From Saururus chinensis (taxonomy: Eukaryota; Streptophyta; Magnoliopsida; Piperales; Saururaceae), in the NCBI GenBank assembly GCA_035235625.1, contig CP141146.1, forward strand, positions 6,442,501 through 6,506,500: 64,000 nucleotides of DNA, given 5' to 3'. Under the pieces are notes generated by a model, which was given only the letters and a program-made list of their open reading frames with translations, did not search any database and was not told where the DNA came from. This document shows, one piece after another, positions 12,101 through 23,800 of this stretch. The position numbers and the translations under genes were made by a program. How positions within the stretch are numbered: the first letter of the stretch is position 1; each line of letters opens with the position of its first letter.

Positions 12101-15100
12101 GTTTGATGACTTCTATAATAGATTATGATAGAAGGAGAAGGAGATGGACTTAGATTAAGTTAGGTACATTAAGAGTGACGATGAAATCATTTTCATAAAG
12201 GACAAGGAAATTATGGAGAAATTGAGAGGGTATTTTCAGCATGTAGTAAGTGAAAATTATAATGGTGATCATGATATTAAGTCGAGTTTTATTATAAATA
12301 TATTTTATTTTAATAGATTACAATAAAGGAGTTAGAAATTGCTTAAAAAAGATGAAAAAGGGTAAAACATCGGAACCTTATAGAATTCCTATTGAAGAAT
12401 GAAAGTATCTTGGGGGTATTGGCTTAACTTAGTTCACTAAGTTGTATAACAATATTTTGAAGTAAAAGAGGATGTCAAAGGAGTAGAGGAGAAACACATT
12501 TATACCTCTACATAAAAATAAATAGGACATCCTATAAGTGTATAAAATTTATGAGTCATTCTATAGAGTTATGGAAAATAGTGGTTAAATGACGCTTATG
12601 GAAAGTAACTAAAGTAACTTAGAACTAATTTGGTTTCATGCAAGAAAGGCTAATAATTGAGGTTATCTTTGTGTTACTACAATTAGTTGAGAAATATAAA
12701 GATAAGAGACAAAAATTTTATATCACTTATTGATTTAGAAAAAACTTATGGTGTAAAGTGTGTCAAGAGCCCATTTAGAGAGTCTTAAAGAAAAATAAAG
12801 TTATAAGAGGTTACATCGATACTAGTAAAGATATGTACAAGAGGGTAGTGACTAGTGTAAGAACAATTAGAGGAGAAACTAAGTAGTTCTCTATTATAGT
12901 AGGTTTACATTAAAGGTCAGCCTTAAGCCCTCATTTTTTTGCTCTAATTATAGATGAACTGATTGTACATATAAAAGATAGAATACCTCGGTGCTTAGTT
13001 TTTTATAACAATGTCGTTTTAGTTGGCAATACTATAGCAAGGTTAAATATCAAATTAGAATTGTGGAAAGACAAAGATGTAGCATATGAAATTTATCTTT
13101 AAGAAAAGTAGAAATATAAGTAGAGCTTTAGTTGAAACAAATGGGCAAGAAGTGCGAATATGTAAGCAAATTCGATATTTGGGCTTCATTATCCATATAG
13201 AGGTAGTTATCAAAGTGATATGGTACATAAAATTAATACGTAGTGGGCAAAGTAAAAAACGGCATTATGAGTATTGTGTGATAGGTGCATCTCAATTAGG
13301 TTTAAAGGTAAATTCTATAGAGTAAGTATTAGGTAAATAATACTTTAAAAAGTATAATATTAGGCACCAATGAAAAATCATATAAAAAAATTGAGTATAG
13401 TTGAAATGATAATGTTAAGGTAGATTTGTGGAATAACTAAGAAATATAAAATTATAAATAAAAAATACGTGAGAACTTAAAGGGTAGCATATTTAGGGGA
13501 GATGTTTAAGGAGTGTCGGTTGCGTTGGTATAGACATATATAAAAAAAATCAACTAATGATCTAGTAAGAAAGTTAAAAGAGATTTATATTAATAATACC
13601 AAATTAGAGAAAGAGTAGAACATAAGAGAACTTAGATAAAATTAACAAAAAGTATATGATTATGTTATGTCTTACAAAAGAATTAGTACAAAATATGTCA
13701 AAATGGTAAGATCCATGTCGCTAACTCCAAATTATGGGGGACATGGATATTGCAATAAATTATCGATATTAACCTACTACAATCAATAGAATGTTTACTA
13801 TAATATCCAAAAAGAATCCTGGGTTTATTTACTACTCAAGATTATCTCCAAAGGTTAGAAAAGTTTTCCTGAAATGAAGTCCCGTAAGAAATTTTCGTTT
13901 ATGCAAAGCAAAAAAAAAATCCGCAAAGCTACAGAAGAAACATGGCTATTAGTTTCTGTTGTTTTCACATCGATTGACTCTAATCTGTTCGGTGACATTG
14001 AGAAGAAAGGCCCGATTTGGAATTTGAACTTTGGAATATCAGATATATATATCAGGCTCCGAGGCATTACCCGACCACAGAATCTAGGCAAAATACAACG
14101 AAAATATATCCGCAGCACTCCAGAAATGAAACCCCTTCAATGTGCAAATGGCAAAATATCCGAGGAGTCCAGTCCTAAAAGTTGAAAAAGAATAAGCAAA
14201 CTTTTCGATTGTAGATCACCGGCAAAGTACAGTTCAGAAGCACTCCTCCGGTAAAAAGTAAAGGAAGAAGGATAATTAAGGGGATATATACTGGAATGTA
14301 AAGCCTGAAATTGTTGTCTTTTACTTTGAACAAAAATTTACACGCAGTGAAGGAAAGAAACAGATGCCCAGATGACCTTAAAGGGCACATAAAAAAAAGT
14401 GACTGAAGATGATTGTAGAATACCCAAGAGTGTTAAAAAAGGCCCAAAAAATTCAGGTAATTATAATACGTAAAGGGTAGTCGAAGCTTTTATATTAGAA
14501 TTGCCTGCAAAAGACCTTTTAAGTAGGGAAGTGGTCAGATTGCACTTACTTCGCTCCAGTTTAGACCATTAAAGATGGATAATTCTAACATCATAATAAA
14601 GGAAGAGAAGGCTTGTGTACTCAGCCAATAGCCGGCAGCAGTGATGGCCGGGTAAGATGATTATCCCATTTGACTGAGATCAACCTACCTACTGCCTAGC
14701 AGCCTGTCCTCTGACTGGAAGACAAGAAAAAAAATTCGATTGTTCTAACTCAATAATCCTAAAAAAAAAACCTGAACACGACCTGAAAAGTGAAAAGTGG
14801 CACAAAAAATGCAAAGAAACATAAAAACCAGCGTAATCGATCAGCTAAATGAAAAACCCGTATATTAAGTACATGAGAAAAGAAGAACAAAAGAAAAATA
14901 TGCAAATATATATATATAAATCAACATAATCGATCAACGAGATGAAACAAGAACAGAAGGGAAAACTAAAGCATAAAAGAAAAAGGTTTTGAAAGAACAA
15001 AATGGTTAAGGTAATAATAACAGTGAAGCCTATACTAGTCAGGCCTATTAATCCAACAATACATACACATAAAGACACAAAAATACGGAAGTTCAAGCTA

Positions 15101-15940
15101 AAAGGAGCAAGCAGAGATATATCTTCATACCCAATGTGCATTCCTTTTGCTCAGTTTCAGATTTTCACGACGAATCTGAACTTTACCCCGAGAGAGAGAG
15201 AGTGGAGAGGTGCATGGGACTCGACACGCGGAAATCAAGAAAGAAGATGGAGTGAAGTCATGGCAGAAGTTTCATGGGACTACTGGCCTAGATAGATTCC
15301 TTTACCTATCTTTCCCAGACACGTATCCTATGATCTCAGCTGGAGCAGGAGAGAGAGAGGGAGAGAACAAAAGCGGAAAAGGAGGAAAATGTACGATAAG
15401 CCTCAGCTTTTCTACAGACTGAAGGAAGTGTTTGTCCCACTACATACTCCAGCCTATGCTTTTGTTTCTTCATTGCTCTGAGGCATAAACCCTAAATTTT
15501 ACTCTGAATGACGCCTGCTTTGGAAGAACTTAAAGGCCTGCGAAACCAGAGCGGAGACGGAGACATACACAGAGAAGCAGATAGGCTGGTTTCTTTCCTT
15601 ATTTTCCTAAACAAAAATATCAACGAACAACCCTCATCAAGCGATAAAAGCACGATGAACACAGGTTCAAATCGCTGGCAAACAAGGCCAGTTCATGAAC
15701 AAAAAACACATAATAAGAAAGGGAAGGGAGGTGATATTATATATGTGTGTAGATATACCCGGCGCTACCGAACTCATAGAGTTTCCCGCGGCTGGAGAAG
15801 ATGATGAGACCGACCTCGGCGTCACAGAGAACGGAGAGCTCGTAGGCCTTCTTGAGCAGGCCATTCCTCCTCTTGGAGAAGGTCACCTGCCTGTTTATCT
15901 TGTTCTCAATCCTCTTCAGCTCCACTCTCCCTCTTCCCAT
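6161..15940 (-). CDS. AGL6: AGL6-type MADS-box transcription factor (MIKCc)
   Basis: Exons (minus): 15940-15759, 7771-7690, 7557-7496, 7377-7278, 7166-7125, 6734-6693, 6619-6480, 6245-6161; 735 bp, 244 aa. All junctions are GT-AG, and sizes 62, 100, 42, 42 match the usual MIKC plan. Residues 1-61 are the MADS domain (starts [18 protein letters not shown], ends [14 protein letters not shown]). I and K domains follow ([33 protein letters not shown]), then the AGL6 signature motifs [13 protein letters not shown] and SNFIQGWVL at the C-terminus, which separate it from SEPALLATA genes. AGL6 proteins are nuclear, bind CArG boxes as dimers or tetramers, and specify floral organs and meristem identity. 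The ATG at 15940 is chosen because MGRG is invariant; an upstream in-frame ATG at 15973 would add 11 residues. Oddities: Gly at residue 44 where AGL6 proteins usually have Ala, and an ~8-kb intron 1. The reading frame is intact. Confidence 0.94.
7772..15758 (-). other. AGL6 intron 1 (about 8 kb)
   Basis: Lies between MADS exon 1 (GT donor at 15758) and exon 2 (AG acceptor at 7772). It is AT-rich and holds a dead RTE-type LINE in the opposite orientation (about 11.76-13.76 kb) and a (TA)n tract near 9713-9732. Large first introns of MADS genes often carry regulatory sequence; none could be pinpointed here by eye. Confidence 0.85.
11760..13760 (+). mobile_element. Dead RTE-type LINE remnant inside AGL6 intron 1
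   Basis: Many plus-strand fragments, broken by stops and shifts, read in order like the linker and reverse transcriptase of plant RTE-clade LINEs. Examples are [13 protein letters not shown]-type and [21 protein letters not shown] (11990-12120), [17 protein letters not shown] (12345-12400), the KLELWKDKD block (13045-13080), [13 protein letters not shown] (13150-13195) and [11 protein letters not shown] near the C-terminal end (13505-13540). No long open frame survives, and no poly(A) tail or target duplication was identified. Orientation is opposite to AGL6. Confidence 0.75.
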
Positions 15941-16350
15941 CTCCTTCTTCCTTCTGAATACAACCTCTCTCAACCCTTCCTGCTATCACAGACTCAGATG
16001 AAAAAAACTCAACAACACAAGCACAAAAGCAAAAAAAAAAAACACTGCAAGAGGTAATTCAATTTTCTGCAACTACAGCCAGTACCACCATGATTATTAT
16101 ATATCAGAATACCTCTTTTGGCTCCCTGCAAGTTCTGGGGTGGGGATCCAAAAGGGGAAGATGGCCAGTCAGGTAGCCTTGAGCCCAGAAGTTGCTTCCC
16201 TCCTAGTCTTATCCGAAACCATGCACCTCCTCTCCACTCACCAGTCACCACCCTCCCTCCCTCCTTTTAAAGTAAACGGAAAACATAGATTCCCCGTTGC
16301 TTCCAATCATCTTTTTACTGTCATTCTTCTCCCTCCTCCAGCACTCTCTT

Positions 16351-16373
16351 GCCTCTCTCTCTCTCTCTCTCTG
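16351..16373. repeat. (CT)n microsatellite upstream of AGL6
   Basis: About ten CT units interrupted only at the borders. On the AGL6 strand this is a GA repeat about 410 bp upstream of the ATG. Confidence 0.85.
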
Positions 16374-16508
16374 GGTTCTGTTCTATAGAGGATAGAGAGA
16401 GAAGGGAAGGAGGAGAGAGGAAGGGTCGCTCTCTATCGCTGTTTTGGAGTTCCTCTCACTAGACCCAAAGAGTACGCTGGTGAATAAATGCGTGGGGTCT
16501 GACAGGAC

Positions 16509-16514
16509 CACGTG
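16509..16514. promoter_or_regulatory. G-box CACGTG upstream of AGL6
   Basis: A perfect palindromic CACGTG about 570 bp upstream of the AGL6 start codon. It is a known binding core for plant bHLH and bZIP factors; function here is inference. Confidence 0.4.
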
Positions 16515-17142
16515 TCGACAATGTGCAGCGGGTGTTCGCTTGTCAAATGATCGATCACCCTGTCTAATACACACGCCCTTATGAAGTTCCTCCGGCTTGC
16601 TAACTGCGTCTGGCTAGGGCGGTACGGCGTTAGGCCTGCCCCCCTTCCGTTACTTTTAGGCAGTTTTCATGGCTTACACAAGTCCTTCCAAGGGAGACTA
16701 GTCATGTTGGCATCGAGTTGCTTATGAAGTGAAGCTACAAGATCATGTAGAAATGTAGATAATAGGACCCTGCCTTTTTAAGGGGGAAGCTAGTATTCTT
16801 ACTGTACACCAAAAGTATACTCCAACCTCTTATTAGCTAGTATGTCATCCCCTATACTAAAGGTCATAAAGTAGTCAATCTTTTAAAGCTTTATACCCCC
16901 TAGTTATGACAAAATTGCACTCCCACATTTTGACATTTTAAAAATAAGAGAAAACTACCTTTACATCATAATTGTAGCGGTTAATTAGTGATGGCTCCTG
17001 GCCAAATTTCATTTCTTCCTCGCATCCTTTTTAATTTTGGAATTTCACTTTAAATTATCTTTCCTTATAATGATGCCATTATTTTTTTCTTTAAAAATGT
17101 AAGATTAACCTTTGCCCTTATGAGCTTTTATCCCTTTATTCC

Positions 17143-18507
17143 TAGGGATGCCACTCGGGTCGAGTTTTTTTTATAAACTCGACCTGACCCGACCCTAATG
17201 GGTCGGGTTTGGAATTGCTAAATGCTAAATGGATCGGATTCGGGTTTAAATTTTGACCCGAACCATTCGGGTCGGGTCGGATTGGGGTTTTTGTTGACCC
17301 GACCCAGTATATACCTAAAACTTCATATCCATACCTTAATCTATCTCCCAGTAACCTGTTTCAATTTCACGCTTCGGACCGTCACTCCCCCAATCCACCT
17401 CCACGGCTCATCGATTCCAGATGATGCAAGAGGCTCCTCTCCATCTCGTCGGCGCCTACTCTCCATCTTGCAGACTTCAAACTCCAGTCAAGACCCCTCC
17501 TCTCCATCTCATCAGCACCTGGTTGCATTTGCCGGCTCTTGGCAGCCTTTATCGATGACGGAAGAACTTTTCCCCACACTGAATCTGCTTCAATCCAACC
17601 CCCTCTTTTGCGACCCGAAGCCAAAGGTACTTCTTTTACTCAATCATGTCTAGATCTGTGTCTGGATCTTCCTTTCGCCGCGCACCTCTCTAGGGTTTCT
17701 TTTACTCAGTCATGTATAGGGCTTTTTCCGGGGGGAAATCGTTATGCTTGTATGGTGGATCTCCTTGGCAAAGTTGGTTGGATCAAAGAGGCGGATGCAT
17801 TGATCATGAGCATGCCTCTTGCCCTAGTCCTCTAGTCTAGTAGACATTGTTGGAGTCATTTAGAGAAAACCCTAATTTACTAGGAGTTCTTTGTTCTCGT
17901 TTGACTACTTTGATTTGATGATTTGATCTGTAATACTTCTGCGAATAGGGCTTATTAGGCTCATTCCATTGCATGCCTTTTCTGTTTAATTTAAATTTTC
18001 ATTCAATTACATGCTTTATATGATTTATTGGCTTTGATTTTGGTTTGCTTGTGTTGTACCGTTTCTCTTGTTGAAAATGTGATTGTGAAGCATTCACGTG
18101 ATGTTCTAATAGTTTATGCTTCTGGTTGGGTTGTTTGACGTTATAAACAGAAGCTCGGTTGTTTTACTTATAGCAGGGTGGGATGTTTTTTATCCTCATA
18201 ATTTTAAGAATTTAATACAAGACTAACTTGGGTTTGATCTGTTATCAAATTTTGGAGGCATGTTGGAATTCAATACAAAGACTAATTCGGGTCAGGTCGG
18301 GTTAGGTGGTAAATTATTTAGGTCGGGTTATAGTATTTTTAGGTTTGTATGTTATTCGGGTTAGGTTCAGGTTTTGATTTTACCATTAGGAGTCGGGTTT
18401 GGTATGAAATTTTTAACCTGTGACAGGATTGGTATAGGATTTTGGTTTTGGTTTTTTAAATGGTATCGGAGTCAGGTTTACTAAAACCCGACCCAGTGGC
18501 ATCACTA
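17143..18507. mobile_element. Non-autonomous hAT-type element carrying a PPR gene fragment
   Basis: Terminal inverted repeats TAGGGATGCCACT at the left (17143) and AGTGGCATCACTA at the right (ending 18507), 12 of 13 matching. The flanking 8-mers TTTATTCC (17135-17142) and TGTCTTCC (18508-18515) match at 6 of 8, fitting an old 8-bp hAT target duplication. Subterminal CGGGTCGGGT-type repeats in both orientations (17150-17310 and 18285-18495) are characteristic of plant hAT elements that begin TAGGGATGNCA. There is no transposase frame. The interior includes a host-derived PPR segment at 17734-17835. Confidence 0.75.
17734..17835 (+). pseudogene. Captured pentatricopeptide-repeat (PPR) gene fragment
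   Basis: The translation contains RYACMVDLLGKVGWIKEADA then LIMSMP. This closely resembles the late PPR/E-type motif of plant PLS PPR proteins (consensus HYACMVDLLGRAG..EA...I..MP). The frame ends at a TAG soon after. Only about one repeat is present, inside the hAT element, so it is a transduplicated fragment and not a functional PPR gene. The upstream CT-rich and proline/serine-rich stretch (17380-17640) may be more captured gene sequence but is not recognisable. Confidence 0.65.
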
Positions 18508-18515
18508 TGTCTTCC

Positions 18516-20285
18516 TCTTCAATTTGATCCCCTTTCATCCTCGTCTCTTCAATATTCTCTCATCATTTAACCATCCTCAACTCTTTTTTTCCCTCCCTCA
18601 ACCACCTCCATAGTGATGAGCATCAACAACTTGACCTTTTTAAACTTGAACTCACCGTCACGACCTCCATCCATCTAATTTTGGGGGTCATCTAACCGCC
18701 GCATCCCAAGTACCCGGATCACCATCACAGCCTTTGTTCGTTCATACCTGAGATCATAACCATGCATTTGCCCAAGGACCTAATTTCGATCCCCTCATGT
18801 TCCTTCACCCTCACCTCTAACCCACTAGACATGCATCATCGTGGTGGCCATCCTTGTTGAACTTGAGACCACCTTCATTGCCTCCTCCCTTATCCATGAC
18901 TACTCACCTTTTCTCAGTGAAGAGGTTTCTTTTCAGGTGCCTCATGGATGAAGAGACATTTGCCTCCACCCTAAAGGACCTTGCCACACTATCAAACTTG
19001 GACACTAGGATGGAGACCTGGCTCCCAACTCTATGCAAATGTGATAGGACGTTGGGGTTCATAGTTATCGTTTTGAAATGAACAATGAGTATTGTACAAA
19101 TAATTTGGGTATCTATGTCTTTTTGTCATACATCATTAATGTCAATATACATTGGTCTCATAGCATCCGATCGGGATTAATTGATGATTAAGCAATTAAT
19201 AAAGGACTACTCAGTACATGTCCCTAAAAACTACATATTAATAAATCCTTTTATAAAAAAAATAACTAAAATATCCTTGTCTATACACTAACCTATGAAG
19301 CATATGTATTATAAATTAGTTAATTTTGATAACCAAAACAATGTCTAAAATTTATGTATGCTTTAGTCTTAGGAATCTAAGTAAATTTAGTTGGGGTCAA
19401 GTCATATTTAAAATTGATTTACTTGAAAAATAAGAACATACATATTTGTATCAATCAAGGTTGAAGAGTCAGCTAGTAAAAGGTTGATTTGCACACACTC
19501 ACATACACAATTCACTTAGTTTAACATAAGAAGAGTTAAATTAAATATTTCTAGAAGTTTAAGACTAAAGTAGAATAAAATATAAAGATTTACTATGCAT
19601 CGATTGATTGATGCATAATGTACTCGAGTAATCAATCAATTGGCACTTGAATCAAATTATGTAAAATTTACCCAAGAGTTTATCTATTAATCAACTACAG
19701 TGAAATATCAATCAACTGCAAGAGATTTACTCTTAATAAAATAGTGAATGATCAATTGTTGTTTGTTGATCCGATCGATCATTGTCTGTATAACTTACCT
19801 ATTTAAGTTATTTAAAAAGATAATTTATTCATAATTGAAGTATAACTCATACATCGACTTAATGAACTATGTAAGGGCTAAGTAAATATGAAATTAAAGA
19901 GATGATAACTTAGAATTAATTTTAGAGAGGAAAGAGGAAAAGTTATTTGTACATAGTTTTTTACAAGAGATCATCATTGTGTTTCATAGTTCATATATTG
20001 GTGATTGTGACGTAGACCAATGTCTACACAAGGAAAATTAAAGGAAAAAAGGAAGAGAAGAAGGAAAGGAAGAGCAAAACTAACTAGACTAAAATTTGAA
20101 TTTCATTGATTGATCAGAACATGGTTGCGCATTACAACTTATAGGAGAATTAATCCTATAAGTTAATCCTACTAGCATAAGGAAACTAACCTTAATCTAA
20201 TTGCATATTAATAAAAAAATTCAATCCTACTTAATCTAGGAAAGAATACTAAAGAAAGAAAGCTAGAATCTAATTAGGGTGGGTC
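18516..20285. other. Intergenic; no gene recognised
   Basis: The first part (18516-19080) is CT-rich with short open frames of no recognised family. The remainder is AT-rich and without coding signal. Confidence 0.5.
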
Positions 20286-20840
20286 ATAACAATCTACCAC
20301 TGCTTCCACTTGGCCTTTTCCTCAAGGCTAGGAAGTATAACTACTCTCATCGACTACAAAGCTAGAGAACGCAAGCATATTTCGGTTGAGGTCGCTAAAT
20401 AATGTGCAGCTTATCCGGAGGTTGAGCAGTAAGGAGACTCTTGACTCCATCAATCTTGAAGCTCATTTGCATGCATTCAAAGTCTCATTCAACCTTCCGC
20501 AATAGGTACAACCAATCCATGTCAAAGATGATGTAAGCTCCCTTGATATGTAGGACGTAGAAATCAAACTGGACAGTAAGGCCTTGAGCAAGCATATACA
20601 CTTTATGATAAACCCTCATATTGTGAAGCTTTGCACCATCTCTGATCATAACATCAACATTAGGACATTCGGATATCTACAAACTCAACTCTTTAGCAAC
20701 AACTTCATTAATGAAACTATGGGTACTACATGTATTAATAAGAACTATGACACATTGTTTCTTTATTTGGCCATTGATGTGCATAGTGTTGGAAGCATTA
20801 CCACTTTTCATAGGCCTGAAAGGATAAGGACGTAGAGAGA
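20286..20840 (-). mobile_element. Ty3-type retrotransposon remnant (gag-protease junction)
   Basis: The minus-strand translation reads, with stops, like the aspartic-protease region of a Ty3/gypsy polyprotein: GNASNTMHINGQIKKQCVI, then a decayed active-site-like stretch LINTCSTHSFINEVVAKEL, then HKVYMLAQGLTVQFDFYVLH and an IIFDMDWL block. The catalytic motif, usually DSGS/DGGS before TH(N/S)F, is degenerate here (NTCS). No LTRs were identified and several in-frame stops are present. Confidence 0.65.
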
Positions 20841-23800
20841 GGTGGGGAAGGGTAGACCGACCGAGAGATTTTGAGGCTATGGGGTGCGCATTGCTTCGCC
20901 TATCCCTTCATGATGACCTTTGAGCCATCCCACCCCTTTGTCTCCTCCTCTTACGATAGCCACCACGACCTGCTTGTCGCTTCTGCACCAATTGCCTTTA
21001 GGAGCGCCTTGCTAGACTCAACAAGCTCCAAGAGTCCCGTTGAAAGAGCACCTCCTTTGCCGCCATCACCAACCCCCTCTAGGACATTTTCTACACCAGC
21101 AATGACTTCTAAAAATTTAAGCCCTCCTCCTCGTTCCTCCCAGAGCTTCCCTAATGCAAGTCATTTTCCACCCCCAAGGCCGAGGCTTTCTTCTCTAGGC
21201 TAGCCATGACTCAAGACACAGAGGAAGGCCGATGCTTTCTTCTTCGAGCAGGCTTCAACGTTAGGGGTTGTAGTACCCTCTACTCCCTCTTCCAACTCGA
21301 CGATGAGAACTAGACTGCTCGACAACCCTAGGGTGGAGAGATTGAACCTTTGAATATTCGGCAAATGATGGGGAAATATTTCGACTGAGACACCCACACC
21401 AGACATAGATTTGGAGAGGAGAACTAGAGAAGAAGACTGATCACACAAAGATGGTTGATTGGGAATTCGTGATAGAACGTAAATAGGTTGATGTGCTGAT
21501 GGGAGGGCCGAGCCTGAGTGAAGTTTTGGGCTTGGCTCAAGCCAACCCGAATGAATACGGACCTGTAATTTATAGGCTCGGACCAACTAAAAACTCAAAT
21601 TAATGAGCCCAAGCCCATTATTTTTATGGCCCGCGTTGGCCCAGCCCGGTAAACTTGCAGCCCTATGTGCACCTCCATATACACTATTGGTCCTAAAACT
21701 CAAGGTAAAATTTCACTAGAGCAACACTATTACTGGAACTTTATTAGCGGATTTAAATTCAAGTCATAAAATAGGATGAAAGAGAAAGTGTACTTTTGCC
21801 CAATAATTTAAAAATCTATTCCATTTCAGTGTTTCCTAGCTAGTAGAGCTAGAAAGTTATTGGAGTTTTCCTCTAATTTTCTGTGGTACTGGAGTTTGAG
21901 ATCCCATACAACATATGTGATTTCTTGTGTCTGTCATTGGTGCAACCTAGCTTTCTGTATGTTGCTATTGGTTTGGATTCTACACACATGTTGAATTTTT
22001 GGACTTTCCTTTCCATTATACTAAAGGTTGTAAGAGTATAAGTGTTGCCAATTTGTGGCTCATTCAGTGCAAGCTTGATTTGTCTATGTAATTTTTAATT
22101 GGGAGTCCTCTATAAAAAAAATAGCTAGAAAGTTATGTATCTCAGCAAAAATGATTTTACATGGGTGATCTTTTGTGAAGCTAACCTTTTATGGGCCTTA
22201 CATTAGTCCCAAGGTGGGACTACGTACGATTTGAAAGTAGGATAAACTTGTAGGACTACCAAGTTGACCTCATTTCCTATAGTTCCCTGTTATATTCCTA
22301 ATTAGACTAGGATCTTAGTTATCTTATTGATTTTACCCTTCTAGAATAGTCTATTTCCCACTTTAGTTAGGATTAGTCTTGTTTACCTTCTTTTAGTAAT
22401 ATTACTAGTTTATTTTTTTTATAAATTGTATGCCTCAGCCCATTCTAATGCAGAGAATACATAATTCAGTTAGTTTTTATTTAATTTTCTATTTTAATCA
22501 TCCTCTTCTTTCCTTTTTTCCTTATTATCCTGGTGTAGACCAAGGATATAACATTTTGAGGTTTTTGTCCTTTGGTTAAAATTTTCTAACTATATATATA
22601 TATATGGGGGGGGGGGGGTCCCATTTATTGGTATAGGACCAAATATGGTAGGCCCCATTTCAACCCCAGTGGGCCTTGCACTGGATGCACTACATGAGCC
22701 CCACAAGGTGGGTTTCATATGCATGCCGTCTTCCTTCATTCTAGAAATATTTTCTATATTTTTTAGTAGCAATACGTCAAGCCTGAATAACGTAAGGGAA
22801 CCCTTTATATACGAGGAAGCATTTTTTATACTCCCCTCTAATAATAATCCCAAAGTTAGATACATATGAGAGTCATTCATCTATAAAATTAACGGTGTAC
22901 ATTAGTATTAATATCACTTATACTAATGTGTATAACATGTGCACTGATAATCTAAAATATCAATGACTCCTGCGTATATCTTATACTCGGCTTATTATTA
23001 GAAAGGAACATAAAAGACTCTTTCTATTAATAAAATTGATGGCGCACATGCTAACTAAAATTAACGCTAATATACACTAACACGTAGATCTCAAATATCA
23101 AAGAACTCCCATAAGTTCAATAAAAAATTTCCCCATTCTAATTTCCGGTGGTCACTAGCTCTCCTTGAGCGCTCAACAGAAACGGCAGGAAAAAACGCAG
23201 TTGACAGAAACGGTAACGTTCGACTCTCACCGTTAACTTACAAACGATGCGAGGAATCACGACATGAGCAGCAAGACCTGCAACACAGCCTGCAGGGGCC
23301 CGTCTTCTCCAAAAGCCAGAAGTGCTAATCTCTCTCCTCGTCATTCTCGTACGGCCCCGCTAAAGCTTTTCTTTCCCCTCGCCCTTTCTCTAACCAACTC
23401 AGTAATCTGCCTATTAATTACCGCCTCACAAATTACTAACACAATACATACAGTCTCATGACTCTCATTATTCATTTTGATTAACAGATCTTAGTTAATG
23501 GCTATTTATACATTGACTTGATAGTCTGAAGATAACACAATGACCCACAATGAAACTTTCGGTGTTGGATAGGTAGCAGAGATGAGGTGACCAAAAGAAG
23601 TTGTTCTTTGTCATTATAAGTTGGTTTATTGGTAGTAGTAGTCAACGGCGAAGCAAGTCAGTGGTTTCCGGTATTTTTCACTGAGTGTTCGTCTTGATCA
23701 GGCGGCGTGATCTTGATCTCCCCCAGGCCTCAGAGCCTGTCTTTCTGTCGTCCGATGCAATCGACCCACCTGCTGCTTCAGGCTGCAACTCCGCTAGTAC

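Larger units (their letters stand above)
15941..17142. promoter_or_regulatory. AGL6 upstream region (5' UTR and promoter)
   Basis: Sequence upstream of the AGL6 ATG (gene on minus). It includes a CT repeat at 16351-16373 (GA on the transcribed strand), probably leader or core promoter, and a perfect G-box CACGTG at 16509-16514. No clear CArG box or TATA box was found by eye. The transcription start is not determined. Confidence 0.5.

Noticed and set aside
22180-22560. Possible solo LTR (GCCTCAGCCCATTCTAATGC... and GTGTAGACCAAGGATATAAC)
   Set aside because: The wording resembles plant LTR ends, but no matching terminal TG/CA pair or target duplication could be found.
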